From: Cepaea nemoralis
Lineage: Eukaryota > Mollusca > Gastropoda > Stylommatophora > Helicidae
Assembly (NCBI GenBank): GCA_014155875.1
Contig: JACEFZ010027103.1
Span: forward strand, 298,501-362,500
Reading direction: 5' to 3'
DNA: 64,000 nucleotides
The translations under genes and the position numbers were made by a program. Positions 1 through 11,422 of this stretch are shown here, in pieces. Every line of letters begins with the position of its first letter. The first letter of the stretch is position 1. Under the pieces are notes generated by a model. The model saw only the letters and a list, made by a program, of their open reading frames with translations, was not told where the DNA came from and searched no databases.

Positions 1-232
1 CTGAAGTTTCCTGTTGAACCACAAGAAAAAGGATTCACCTGGGTTGTTTCCGTTCCCAAGAGGCGTTGAGAAGTACAAAATTTTCTGTTCAGTATACTGA
101 GCTTGAGAAACAATGTATAATGGTCTTCCGTTGATGAAATGTCATGAGTTGCTTCAAGTTTATACATAATACTGTTCAGCACAGTTGACGAATATGCACC
201 CTGAATACCACTGGGTGAGATAATCTTGCCAT
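1..232 (-). CDS. Possible host exon, cut by window edge
   Basis: On the minus strand one frame stays open for about 76 codons from position 232 to the window edge. It reads through KIISPSGIQGAYSS, a YTLFLKL strand-like stretch and two cysteines (FCTSQ, FSCGS). Composition looks protein-like and no transposon motif is visible. It lies downstream, in minus-strand order, of the Ig-like exon at 10333-10730, so it could be a later exon of the same secreted protein gene. No strong acceptor is visible at its upstream side. A chance open frame of this length is possible. The family is not identified. Confidence 0.28.
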
Positions 233-1740
233 AATGGTTATGTGCATTTTCAATCAATCCGTGATTTCATAGAGAAAATCACAATCATGTCATTTCATTG
301 GTACAGTGACAATTGTCATTCTATCTGTTACAAAGGTCATCTAATATATGATGACGAGAGTTATATTTGTACTTGACAGTCAGCATTAATCAATGCGAGC
401 AGGAAGCTCTCTGTGTGAAACGATATGTATCCTGATTTGATCGCACTGACTGTTATTTCCGAGAAATAAACGATGATGATTAATAAACTGAAGACACAAT
501 ACGAACAACGAGGATGCGCCAACTGGTCTCCAGCACACTAGACCGGCATTATCCTCACAAACATAGATGTGTTGCGTATTAGTGCATGCGTGACTGTGTG
601 TTCTGTATTCATTCCTTATGATGAGAATATGACCGTTATAATGTCATTCAATCCTGTCTCCATAGTCTGATATTCACTCGGCTTCCAATTATTAATAGGT
701 TTGCAGCCAGTGTCTCAAACAGAATTACTGCGTCAACCAAAGATGAAATCAACTGATTATGTCTCTGTACCGTATCCGTACAATATTGACCTTGTGTCTA
801 TAACCGTTGTCCTTTACTCACTGACAACTTTACTGTGAACGATCCTTTGGTCCAAATCTCTGCAGACGATGCCCCCATGTCATGAGTTAAACGCTGATCC
901 CTGCTTCCTCTCATGATATTGACCTGACGTTTAACTGCTAGAGCTATATTGTACAATCACATAGTAGGACAGCCTCACTATGCTGACTCCAACATAAATC
1001 CAACAACAAAGTCATTCGAGTGAACTGAGATATAATTTATCGCAGGCAACTTCAACAGCAAACATGAGTGAGTGAGCACATCCAGACTTCAGTCTTTCGC
1101 ACCGCACTTTCGCTCTTGCTTCTCCGTCGCGATTCATCTCTCTAGACTGTGTGGATAGTTGGGCACCAAGCTGGCCACCTGCTATGAGAATGAATGCATA
1201 ACAAACGCCTACCTTCCACTGTCATATAGCGAATACCAGAGATGCCAGTGACCGTGGCATCAGTAGAGCCAGGAGTACCTGTAGTCAATTGACGGATACA
1301 CCTAGAACGACTTCATGTGGACACCGAGGACTGGCAGAATTATAACAGCCGGTATTCTGTGACTGGTGTTGAAGCACGTCCTAACCTGTCTTTGCTGGAT
1401 CCCAAACTAAAGCTTAAGCCGTTACGGTGTTAGGTGACGTCGTACCATGACGTCTAAATTGCGTTCAATGTTGGTGTCCCTATGTTCAACATTTGTGCCA
1501 CTCTTTATCTTCTTCTTTAAAGCGCTAACTCATCAATTGAATGTTGCATCACTGTCATTTGCCACATGACAGTGACATTGTGGCTATATATGGGTTAAGT
1601 AGGTAAGGAACCTACGTCTGGTCTAGCAAACCGGTAGGGAATTTACTTGATCCTAAAATTCTGCTGAAGACTTATGGAGAAAATTGGAGAAAAGGTGCTA
1701 GTCACGGCGCTGGAACTCCAATTAACCCTCCCCACGACGC
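233..1740. other. No recognised gene or repeat
   Basis: Apart from the small candidate exon at 822-934, this stretch shows no recognisable protein motif, RNA gene or repeat in either strand. It could be intron or intergenic DNA of the putative minus-strand host gene. Confidence 0.5.
822..934 (-). CDS. Possible small host exon (113 nt)
   Basis: On the minus strand a GCTCTAGCAG acceptor-like sequence precedes an open frame of 37 codons (KRQVNIMRGSRDQ... FTVKLS), which is followed directly by a GTGAGT donor. Size and signals fit an internal exon, phase 1 to phase 0. No domain is recognisable. It lies between the Ig-like exon near 10.3 kb and the open frame at the left edge. This is a weak candidate based only on splice signals and an open frame. 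Confidence 0.18.
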
Positions 1741-1752
1741 CTAACGGCATAA

Positions 1753-2595
1753 GTGGAAGAAACAACAACAACAACAACAAATAGTACCCATCCATACAGT
1801 CAGTGCCAGCATGCAAAGATCGAAAAGAACTTCAGGAGGCCTAACACTAACATAAAGTGCGGCAACCGCCTCGGAAACCACGGCGCCAGGTACCTCGGCT
1901 GCCCCTGCCACCAAGACAGCAAGGAAGCTATGAAGATCGCCATCAAGACTAACCTGCCCTATAAAGAGGCTAGGAGGCAGTACGAGGCCACCAATCAACT
2001 CACAAAAAGCGACAAAACGCAACTTGAAGGTCAACTGAAGGACCTGAGATCAAAGTTCAACAGCATGGAGGAAGGAAAAGGCAAGACACAAGAGACTCAG
2101 ATAACAGCCGCTTAACGCATCCTGGACGAAACAAAGCAAGTTCAACCGAAGATTGAGCAGGATGTTGCTCGAATGGCTGCTATGAAGGCCGAGATAGAAG
2201 AAAGGTTATCAAGCATGGTAGAAGAAAAAGACAAGAAGCAGGAAACAAAGATAACGGCCGTTCAGCGCATCCTGGACGAAATGAAGCGAGTTCAGCAGAG
2301 AATAGAGCAGGATCTCGATCGAATGACTGCCTTAAGGGATGAGAATGAAAAACAGCTAATAGCTAAACAAGATGTGAAACGAATGACAGAAGACACTTTT
2401 CATGAGATATTTGGCCTGGTCAAGACGCAGACAGCCACACCCGAACCAGAATATGCAAGAGCACAAACAGAAGAAGAAGCAACAGAGGAAGGACGTTATC
2501 GCTCACTACCAAGATCCGACTGGCGAACACCGAGAAGATTCGAAGCCAACCAACGACGGGGAAATAGGAGGAACACCAGAAGAGACGACAACTGA
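1753..2595 (+). pseudogene. Non-LTR retrotransposon ORF1 (gag-like) relic
   Basis: One frame runs about 281 codons with a single in-frame TAA at 2113. The N-terminal part has a nucleic-acid-binding zinc-knuckle remnant like those of Jockey/I-type ORF1 proteins (KCGNRLGNHGARYLGC, with the first Cys of the knuckle missing), then the typical A-rich helix after it (SKEAMKIAIKTN). From about residue 85 to 200 the protein is Lys/Glu-rich coiled coil, and it ends in a basic Arg-rich tail. The coiled coil contains a 50-residue tandem duplication (see the repeat entry). No ORF2 (endonuclease/RT) follows, so this is an orphan 5' fragment. Family assignment beyond Jockey/I-like is uncertain. Confidence 0.6.
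2060..2345 (+). repeat. 150-bp tandem duplication inside ORF1
   Basis: Two diverged copies offset by 150 bp start at AGCATGGAGG (about 2062) and AGCATGGTAG (about 2212). Each encodes about 50 coiled-coil residues (SMEEGKG.../SMVEEKD...). The unit is a multiple of three, so the frame is kept. The TAA at 2113 lies in the first copy where the second has CAG. Confidence 0.7.
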
Positions 2596-2849
2596 TAAAG
2601 CTCCCTGAAGGAAACAGCACCATAAGACGGGGTGGGACCACAATTACGCCGGGCCACAACAAGTGCTCGACTCTGTCCAGACATGAACAACCTAACGAGA
2701 AAGGAATGAACACAATCAACCCATCAGAAGCCGGGAAGCTGACAACAAGCAGCCCAAAGTACGAAAGACAAACTTCACGCTACACCATAAACACCCCTAC
2801 ATAGCTAAGTCGAAAATTCGAAGGTTGAAAGGGGGTTCTCGTACTTGGA

Positions 2850-3075
2850 ATTGGAAACAGACATATAAACAGACAGAGCTCGATCAACAGAGAGAGTGAC
2901 AGATAGTTATATCGAAAGACATCTAGATCGACAATGCGATAACAGACAGTTAGGTCGACAGTCAGACAGATATACAGACAGACAAACATATGGACAGCAA
3001 GACAGACGTACAGACAGACGGGCGGACGGACGGATGAATACACGAACAAACGAACAGAGATGCATATAAATAGAT
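2850..3075. repeat. ACAG/GACAGACAGAC low-complexity tract
   Basis: Degenerate (ACAG)n-like sequence with many GACAGAC and ACAGACAGA steps, ending in ACGAACAAACGAAC. No coding content. Confidence 0.7.
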
Positions 3076-3095
3076 GGAAGTCCCGTAAGTAGATA

Positions 3096-3360
3096 GGAAC
3101 GAACGAACGAACAAACTTTATTTTAAAAGGGTAACAAATTGGGCACGCAGGCCCGTCTTACATTCGGCCCTTTCGATCATTCATCTTTCATTCATCAAAT
3201 GTGCATGTTAAATTTACATAGTGAAAACAAAAAACATTGTCAAATGGATTTTGTAAGCATAAACAATGCATATTGCGCATGGTACATTCACATGGGGGGA
3301 AAACAAACATTGTCAAATGAAAGTTGTAAACATAAACAGTGCATATTGCAATGTTGTGAG
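3096..3360 (-). mobile_element. (GTTC)n-tailed retroposon, copy 1
   Basis: Read on the minus strand, the sequence ends in AATAAAG followed by a (GTTC)n tail, preceded by a conserved GGGCCTGCGTGCCCAATT block. The same block, AATAAA and (GTTC)n tail recur at 33512-33796. This fits a short non-coding retroposon (SINE-like) or the 3' end of a longer non-LTR element. Its upstream part contains a 73-bp near-duplication (ACATTGTCAAATG at 3234 and 3307). Confidence 0.6.
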
Positions 3361-4446
3361 ACACATCCCTCATCCACTCTCACACCACGCAGCCACCCAC
3401 ACATCCCTCAGACACCCACACATCCCCCACCCACCACAACCCCACCCACCCACACATACCTCCACGCACTCACACAGATTCAGGCAAACATACATGCCGC
3501 CACCCACTCACTGATCCCCCACCCACACACATTTCCTCACCCACACATACATCCCCCACCCATCCCATACCCGACTCGCACACATCCACCCACATATTCT
3601 CCACCACACACCCACACACCCGCAACAACCCAGCAAAACACACATCACAAAACCACACACACATACCGCACCTATGCACACATACATCCCGCATCCTCAC
3701 ACTCACAATTTTCCCCACACATCTACACACACATCAGCCAACCTACACCCACTCACCCACCCAATATCCACCCCCTCTCAACTACACATCACCCACCTAT
3801 ACACACATCCCCACCCACAAACACAAACCTGCCCACACAAATCCCCCACCCATAAACAACCAAAAAACACACACCTCCCACCCACACACACCCCACCACC
3901 CACATATACCCCACCCACACACATCCGCCGCTCACACACATCTTCTCACAAACACGCACATCCCCCAACCATACACTCATCTCTCACACACATCCACTCA
4001 CTCACGTACTTATCCATCAACCACTCACACCCACACATCTCCCACCCGCCCATCAACACATGTATCTATCATCTACCCTCCCAACCACACACACCCCAAC
4101 CACCCAGCCAAACACACATACCCCATCCTCACATACATCCATCATCCACCTGCACATCCCACACCTCCCCTACATCTCTCACATCTCCCCTCCCACACAA
4201 AACTCCACCCATAAACACATTCCCCCACACACACATCCCCCACATGCATTCCCCATACACATCCCTGCCCCCACATCTCTCACCCACTCACACATCTCCC
4301 CACCCACCCACACATCCCCCACCTACAAACATCCTCACCACCCACACATGCATCCTCCACCCACTCACATTTACCCCATCCACACTCACACACTCCCACC
4401 CACACAGACATATCCCATTCATAAACACCCGCCACACTCATCCCAA
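3352..4446 (+). repeat. CCCACACA-rich low-complexity tract (about 1.1 kb)
   Basis: Almost G-free on the plus strand, with irregular CACACATCCC, CCCACCCAC and ACACACA blocks. Long open frames across it (His/Pro/Thr-rich) follow from the absence of G and are not genes. Confidence 0.9.
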
Positions 4447-4469
4447 CTATAGTATATATTTAGTTTATA

Positions 4470-4516
4470 GTAGGTGGGTGGGTGGGTGGGTAGGTAGGTA
4501 GGTAGATAGACAGGTA
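4470..4516 (+). repeat. (GGTG)n/(GGTA)n microsatellite
   Basis: Four-base repeats GGTG then GGTA, grading into AGATAGACAGG. Confidence 0.85.
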
Positions 4517-4734
4517 AGAAGTTGGTTGTTATTTACTTGGTTGTTACTTAAACGGTATGTTGCTATATTGTTGGGTTGTTACACGGTAAGTTGGTTGTAA
4601 ATTAGATGGTTACTTTGATGGTAAGTTGTCACTTAGATACTTATTCGTTCGCAGTCTGTTACTGATGGGGTAGATTGATACGTAGCAGATTGTTACTGCG
4701 AGGGTGTGCTTTTATTTAGGTAGCAGATTGTTCC

Positions 4735-5552
4735 ATAGGGAACAGGCTGTAACATAGAGGATGAGCTGTTACTTAGATGGTGAATTGTTACTTAGATGGT
4801 GAATTGTTACTTAGATGGTGACTTGTTACTTGGATGGTGACTTGTTAAATAGATATATGGATATTATTACTTCTAAGTTATTACTTGGATTGTGACTTCT
4901 AACTCAGGTGGAGAGTTGTTACTTAGATGGTGGGTTGTTACTTAGATGGGAGGTTGTTAGTTAGATGGTGGGTGGTTAGTTAGATGGTGGGTTGTTAGTT
5001 AGATGGTGGGTTGTAAGTTAGATGGTGGGTTGTTTCTTATATGGTGGGTTGTTATTTAGATGGTGGGTTGTTTCTTAGATGATGGGTTGTTTCTTAGATG
5101 GTGGGTTGTTTCTTAGATGGTGGGTTGTTTCTTAGATGGTAGGTTGTTTCTTAGATGGTGGGTTGTTTCTTTGATGGTGGGTTGTTTCTTAGATGGTGGG
5201 TTGTTTCTTAGATGGTGGGTAGTTACTTAGATGGTGGGTAGTTACTTAGATGGTGGGTAGTTACTTAGATAGTAAGTTGTTACTTAGATGGGGGGGGGGG
5301 GGTTGTTTCTTAGATAGTGGGTTGTTTCTTTGATGGTGGGTTGTTTCTTAGATGGTGGGTTGTTTCTTAGATGGTGGGTTGTTTCTTAGATGGTGGGTTG
5401 TTTCATAGATGGTGGGTTGTTTCTTAGATGGTGGGTTGTTTCTTAGATAGTGGGTTGTTTCTTTGATGGTGGGTTGTTTCTTAGATGGTGGGTTGTTTCT
5501 TAGATGGTGGGTTGTTTCTTAGATGGTGGGTTATTTCTTAGATGGTGGGGTC
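4735..5552 (+). repeat. 19-bp minisatellite, left half
   Basis: Tandem units close to TTAGATGGTGGGTTGTTTC, clean from about 4900 and degenerate before that. There is a 13-base G run near 5291. The array continues at 8901 after the inserted element A. The last five bases, GGGTC (5548-5552), are the left copy of that element's target duplication. Confidence 0.9.
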
Positions 5553-8500
5553 TGTGACGAAACGCGTTTATCTGTCTTGGGTCGTGAAGATCCCGCACTA
5601 TTTTGGCGCGTCATCGGGGACTTTCCCAGCTAAAAATAGACTGAGGGAAGCCGATGGAGGACTTACTATCTAGAATCTTCTCGAAACACCGGAATTCGAG
5701 TAACCCGTGATGCTTGGTATCGCTCTAAATTCCCGTGCAGAGAGATCTAGAAACTCTAGGCGGGGAATGACGGTTTCCCGAGAAAGTATCTTTTCTCAAG
5801 AAGCACTCGCTTCTAGTGCGCAGTGAGTTGGCACGAAGCGGGAATGTGGCTAAACCAGTCATTCACTTACTTGTGTTCGACGAGAACAGACGCAGGCCTG
5901 ATGTGAGCCAGTTTTGTGTTGCGTCTCACCTCAACCATGATTCGGCTGACTGTTATGGAAAGGAAGCTGAGAAGCCCTTGAACAGTTCGGAAGCTGACTG
6001 GAGATCTGGTTTCTAGTCATTCAGGTAGATATTTGTTTAAATCATTTAACTTTGTACGTGTGTTCCACACGCCATTGTTCTAATCCTCATTACCTATGCG
6101 GATGTCCTTGCATACTAATTAGCAAACCGATCGATAACGCAGTTGACGGTTAATCATGGGTTTGTTTACCGTGTGCTCGCGAATCAGCTGTTAGAAACGC
6201 CGTAATGTGATGTGGGCGATTTGGGTTCCAAATATATGTACCATATATTGCCAATCGTTGCATATATTAGGTTGCTGTGTTAGAATAAAACATAGTTACT
6301 TGTGCCGGATGGAAACTTAGATTATGTCAGTCAGTTGCTGAAGCCAGAAGAACGGTTAGAAAACCAGGTAAGTTGGTAGGTGGAGATTCAGACAAAATTG
6401 TGCTTAGTTACTAAGTAAAGGAAGAACGTAGTTCTGTGCCACCAGGAATGATGTAACTATTGTGTAATAACTTAATAGTGAATTCATTGTGTGGAACAGC
6501 GGAGTTCTGTGGAAAGGTAAGTGGCTTTGGTGCTATAGCTATATATATATATATGATGTGACATTGTGTATATATATATTAGGTCATGGCATGTGATACT
6601 TCCTGGAGTAATTCCGAACGCCGAATAGCTCGACGCGTGATAACACTGAGTGCCGTCGCGATATAAATATGCGTTCTGAATTCTTGTCTGAGCTATCCTG
6701 TTTCTTTCATACTGGCGCTAGTGCGAGTGAATGCTAAGGTGCTGGAAGTATGGAAGGATGCAAGGAGGCGGTATGAGACTGGGGAAATATAGGATATGGG
6801 GGATGTGAAAGCAAGTTATGAAAGTATGAGTTGGTAGGCCACACCAACGATGAAGTTCAGTCCATGCCAAGGCTAAACCACTTGGGGAGGACAGAACTGG
6901 AACATTACCCTTGGAACATGTGGGGAACATGTATTTTCAAGAAGGCTTCTTGACTCTAAGGCAGAGTCTGATAAGAAGAGTTTGCTGTGGCGTGGGCAGG
7001 TGATCCCACCAGCAAACAGGCTTGTGTACATAGTGGATGTGATCATGTCCTATCCCTATATCCCGAGGGATGGTATATTGATCAAGATTATGTTTCTTAA
7101 AGTACATTGATGATGTTAGGAACGAGTCCAGGGACTCTTTACCTATTTGTTTAGTTCGATTAAATTAGAACAATAACAGCCTTGTATCACTACTGACGTT
7201 AGCGACGACTGGTAGATGATTAGGGATAGGTGAGACCTACGATCAGACTCGTCATTCTGATTTCTTGCTCTGTTTGACGGGCTGTTCTGTGAGGCCCGCT
7301 GACATTTGTGAACCCATGCTTTACTACTCTCCATATAGAGATAATGCTTTAGTTATATGCATAACTAAGTAGCATGACTGAGGGTTGAGTAGTTATTGGT
7401 AGGATGCATGTGGACTAATGTTTGGGCCAGTATACTCTCACCGGTCGCTCTTCCTTTTCAGGAGTTTGCCTGTTGAGGAACCCGTCAACTATAATTGTTG
7501 TTGGCAGGAAACCACTTCGTGTGACACAGCGAAGGGTTCAGTTCTTTACTTATCACGCCAGACTCAACCACACCAGGTACCCAATGTGATTCACCATGCG
7601 TGAAGTTTGCATCAAGAAATATACCTGTCCTGAAGGTGCACTTGTGGGAAGTGATGGTTTGTGATCGTTTTCAGCTAATAGAAAATACTCTGTTTTTGCC
7701 AGGAACATTTCAGCATTTTGAGTAATCATGCTCAACGAAAGGAAACACCGGTCCGTCTATTATGACGGGGGTTCTGCCTAAACGCAGAAGTAACTGATCT
7801 TCAGACACTTGAATGGTTCTTTGGACAGCTCTAGTGGCAAGTCTTGAGAAGAACTACACCAGTGATTGACTTGTGGCAAGTGTAACCCGGTGGAAGGGAC
7901 TATGGATTATAGTCCAACCTGAATTGTTTCCGTGAAATAGATGTCTGATTCTATTAATGTACTGTCTCAGTATGAAGATATAAACTGTGTTCGCGAAGGA
8001 CTCAGTAACATTTCAGTAGCCATATCTGCTTCTACAAGCAGTGTGACTGTAAGAGACCATTGAATTGGTCAGTGACATTTGTTCATCCATGTTCCTGTGA
8101 TGTGATGAAGGGACCATTGAATTGGTCAGTGACATTTGTTCATCCATGTTCCGGTGATGTGATGAAGGGACCATTGAATTGGTCAATGCCAGATCTGTTC
8201 TGCAGTGGGATTGTGCTATGAGTGACAGACCATTCGATTGGTCAGTGACTATTTGAGTTCATCGAAGTAACGACTACTTGGAGTCAAGTCCAGGAGGATT
8301 GTCTCCCAACCGGTATTGTTCGAGAACTGTATTAACAGTGACTCCGTGGGAGGGATATAGATGCAGTTGGTCCAGTGAAGTGTGGTCCAGCAGTGACTCT
8401 ATTGTTGTGGATCCACGCTCGGGAGACGGAGTGGTCTCCAAGGTTCTAGTCATCTCACTGGAAGGAAGCCGGGTGAGTGGCGGACCGACTGGACGGGACA

Positions 8501-8900
8501 TCTGCATCCAGTCTACTTCTCAACTCGATGAAGACACCTACATCTCTGATTCTGTCTCTACTCTATCTTCTATTTGTGTAAATAGATTCTTCTATCAGGA
8601 TGTTCATTTCAGTTCTATATTCTTAAGGGTAGAATAAACTTTATGTAAGTTGACTTGCTCTTTGTATAATGATTGAGTGTGGTCTCGGACGATGCCTAAG
8701 TGTTCATTGTTCCACAGGTGTAGGTAGTTAGTGGGGGTCTAGAATCTGGAGGGGCTTGTAGACGTAATTAACTAATATGAGAACAACCACAGAGTAAAAA
8801 TGTGTATCTGCTCGTCCAACCCCTGGGGCTAGAATACACGGGAGTGCCAGAGACACCTCGGGTGTGGTTCACTCTCAATACCCCAGGTGAACTCGTCACA
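5553..8900 (+). mobile_element. Element A: 3.35 kb TGTGACGA-ended element without long ORF
   Basis: It begins TGTGACGAAACGCG and ends GAACTCGTCACA, giving an 8-bp perfect terminal inverted repeat (TGTGACGA/TCGTCACA). It is flanked by a 5-bp duplication GGGTC (5548-5552, 8901-8905) inside the 19-bp minisatellite. No ORF above about 120 codons and no transposase, RT or integrase motif is visible. It has a promoter-like CCAAT (6251) and CATATATTA (6261), two AG|GTAAGT donors (6368, 6518), a pyrimidine-rich TTCCTTTTCAG acceptor (to 7461) and AATAAA (8633), 262 bp before the end. Element B (40586-44262) has the same ends and order of signals. It could be a very long solo LTR, or a non-autonomous element of an LTR or Ginger-like class. 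Orientation is inferred from these signals. Confidence 0.7.
8055..8250 (+). repeat. 57-bp tandem repeat inside element A
   Basis: Units start at 8055, 8112 and 8169, with a diverged fourth at 8228. Each starts with GACCATTGAATTGGTC, which has a 5-bp GACCA/TGGTC stem, followed by AGTGACATTTG. The unit lies in the putative 3' exon of the element. Confidence 0.8.
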
Positions 8901-9405
8901 GGGTCTTACTTAGATAGTAAGTTGTTACTAAGATGGTGGGTTGTTAGTTAGATGGTGGGTTGTTTCTTAGATGGTGGGTTGTTAGTTAGATGGTGGGTTG
9001 TTAGGTAGATGGTGGGTTGTTTCTTAGATGGTGGGTTGTTAGTTAGATGGTGGCTTGTTAGTTAGATGGTGGGTTGTTTCTTAGATAGTAAGTTGTTACT
9101 TAGATGGTGGGTCTTACTTAGATAGTAAGTTGTTACTTAGATGGTGTGGTCTTACATAGATAGTAAGTTGTTACTTAGATGGTGGATTGTTAGTTAGATG
9201 GTGGGTTGTTTCTTAGATGGTGGGTTGTTAGTTTGATGGTGGGTTGTTTCTTAGAAGGTGGGTTGTTAGTTAGATGGTGGGTTGTTTCTTAGATAGTAAG
9301 TTGTTACTTAGATGGTGGGGTCTTACTTAGTTAGTAAGTTGTTACTTAGATGGTGGGTTGTTAGTTAGATGGTGAGTTGTTGCATAGATGGTGGGTTGTT
9401 ACTTA
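8901..9405 (+). repeat. 19-bp minisatellite, right half
   Basis: Continuation of the TTAGATGGTGGGTTGTTTC array interrupted by element A. Variants include TTAGATAGTAAGTTGTTAC. Confidence 0.88.
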
Positions 9406-10330
9406 ACAACTATCCGACATATTGTGCTTCTAGGAGGAGGGGGGATGAGTTGTGCCAAAAGGAAATCCTGAAATGATGGGGCGTTATCTCCAGAATGTAA
9501 CCTATTCAGTTGTTTAGCCACCAATACACCACTCCAGTGTTGCTGTCGAAGATCTCCTGGCTGTCCGATGTTCAGGTGGTGACTGAGGGCCCTGGACGCA
9601 GCCAAGTTGTGGAGTTGGAAGGTTGGGGTCAGTTTGGTTCTGTTGGGAGTGAAATGATATTTGGTTGGAAATACTTCTGCTCGGGAGATGAGTGGTATTT
9701 TTCTGTGAGATTCTATGGGAATTGATTCAGATGAAGTTAATGTTAATGTCCTTACGGGACGTCACAGTCAACACCGGCATTCTTTGCTGTTGTGATCTCT
9801 TGGCAAGTTTATGTTCTGTAGTTTGTTATTGCTTTCAGATGAAGACCGACTCTTAAAAGATATAGAAGCTCGTGGGCTTTGCTTGTAAAATCGAAGTTGT
9901 TTCGATATAGCGGAGCGTCGCTTCCGTAAACCAATAAACAGTTAGTTGGTAATTTAACTTTTTAGTTATGCATACAGTTATTTCTTTAGTTAAATGGTCA
10001 GACCAGCTATATGCCGCCAAAACGATAACAAAGAGGAAATGTTTCGTACATTATATTCAACTAAGAATGAACTATTGCTCAAATATACCGAGGCTTTAAT
10101 AAATAAATGGTTCCACAACTTTTGTGCGGACAGAAAGATTTAGTCTTAAGTTTGTTATAAAATGTTTCACATTAGATCATGTTTTGCGACTGTAAGTTGT
10201 AACTATTTCAGCCATAATATAATCCATGTATGAACTGTATATGATATATGGCTCTACAGTATTTACCTGTCTTTAACTACTGTGTTAAATTAGGCAGGTA
10301 CTTACTTCGGTTAGTCAGCTGGGTGCACTT
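9406..10330. other. No gene recognised; contains a dispersed-repeat fragment
   Basis: No convincing coding region. Sequence at about 9750-9850 (GACGTCACAG... CTTGGCAAGTTT... GTAGTTTGTTATT) resembles 12675-12780 (GACGTAGCAG... CTGAGCAAGTTTT... GTTGTTTGTTCT), so it is probably a degenerate copy of an unnamed dispersed repeat. Confidence 0.4.
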
Positions 10331-10332
10331 AC

Positions 10333-10730
10333 CTGTGATAATATAGGTGCATAAATGGGCACTACTTTCAAAGTCACAAACGTGTGGTTGGAGTCATCGC
10401 TGCTCACCTGAGCCTTGTTGCTGTATCTCCCGTTAACCGCGCAGTAATACTCCACCATGGTTGGGGACAGTTCTAGATTGGAGTTACAGACTCGTGTGTT
10501 AGGTCTGTTAAGTGTGTAGTTCTGTGAATGTTTTTTTTTTCATTCTATTAAGTTTGTAGTTCTGTGAAGTTTACAATTCTGTGAGGCTTCTTAGTTCTGT
10601 GAAGTTTGTTAGTGCCATTGACGAATAGAGGTGACTAAAGCTCACACTCTTATCACTGTTGAAAAGGCAGATTGCTGTGTGCGAGAAGCACGCTTTCCAA
10701 CGGCTCCAGAAGAGAAAGGCCTCTCCTAAA
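10333..10730 (-). pseudogene. Immunoglobulin-like domain exon, probably broken
   Basis: On the minus strand the 3' part reads CNSNLELSPTMVEYYC then AVNGRYSN... and FVTLKVVP: the YYC of an Ig F strand followed by a G-strand-like segment. It ends in CAG directly followed by a GTAAGT donor (10327-10332). Further upstream in another frame is WFICLGEAFLFWSRWKAC, with a Trp/Cys pattern that could be the front of the same Ig domain. Between them a short ACTTCACAGAACTA repeat introduces a stop. Secreted FREPs of gastropods carry Ig domains like this behind a signal-peptide exon. The family match is from memory and unproven. A matching signal exon lies upstream at 23172. Confidence 0.45.
10500..10612 (-). 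repeat. Short tandem repeat within the Ig-like exon
   Basis: Three or four imperfect copies of a roughly 15-bp motif (minus strand ACTTCACAGAACTA), with a run of ten T on the plus strand. The repeat carries the stop and frame changes that interrupt the Ig-like reading frame. Confidence 0.6.
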
Positions 10731-10739
10731 CAGATAAAC

Positions 10740-11205
10740 CAGAGGATGACCGTGGTCGAAGTTAGACCAAGTCAGACTCTTTGTGGGCTATGACCAATGC
10801 GTAGAGTACCTCCATATATATCATTGTTTCAGTTACAGTTAATAACATGTGTTTTAACAGAGATTATATGAAACATTGTAAAAGTGTCTGTGCGATAATA
10901 TAAGATTTAAAACTACGCGGCTCATGTTACTTTTCTGCAATTAATGTGTCACGCTGTGATTCTGGAATTACAGATGGAAGAATGTGACAGCTAAAAACCA
11001 GAACAGTCTCATAACTCATACCAATGTCAAGTGTTGCATCTGACAACGCAAAGTACTGTTTAACAACGAGTCAAATTGTACTCACGACAGCTTGAGGACA
11101 CATCTTGTCAGCTCTGTATCATGCCTGAACCCATATAACGGGACACGACACTTCCAATGTCAAAGAGATACTTCTAACATCTTAAAGTAGTGTTAACTAC
11201 AGCTA
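10740..11205. other. No feature recognised
   Basis: No coding or repeat signal apart from a CATATATATC TATA-like stretch near 10812. Confidence 0.5.
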
Positions 11206-11210
11206 ACTCA

Positions 11211-11382
11211 TTGTTGGGTGGTTGGTTGGTTGGTTGGTTGGTTGGTTGGTTGGTTGGTTGGGTGGCTGGCTGGCTGGCTGGCTGGCTGGTTGGCTGGCTG
11301 GCTGGCTGGCTGGTTGGTTGGTTGGTTGGTTGGCTGGTTGGTTGGTTGGTTGGTTGGTTGGTTGGTTGGTTGGTTGGTTAGA
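11211..11382 (-). repeat. (CCAA)n array, probable retrotransposon tail
   Basis: About 170 bp of TTGG/TGGC repeats on the plus strand, or CCAA on the minus strand. It lies about 45 bp beyond the stop of the minus-strand I-like element ending at 11423, and the intervening CTAACTAACC grades into it. It is best read as the expanded 3' tail of that element. Confidence 0.75.
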
Positions 11383-11422
11383 TGGTTAGTTAGTCGACAG
11401 ATCATCCTCACTGCACATCGAA

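Noticed and set aside
3139..4501. Long plus-strand open frames rich in His, Pro and Thr
   Set aside because: They result from a nearly G-free CACACC tract that contains almost no stop codons. No domain and no codon structure.
4735..9405. CRISPR array
   Set aside because: Units are directly adjacent without spacers, and the genome is eukaryotic. It is a minisatellite with an inserted element.
5816..9725. Short ORFs at 5816-6016, 8278-8637 and 9510-9725
   Set aside because: The first two lie in element A, are not matched in element B, and have no motif. The third has no recognisable domain.
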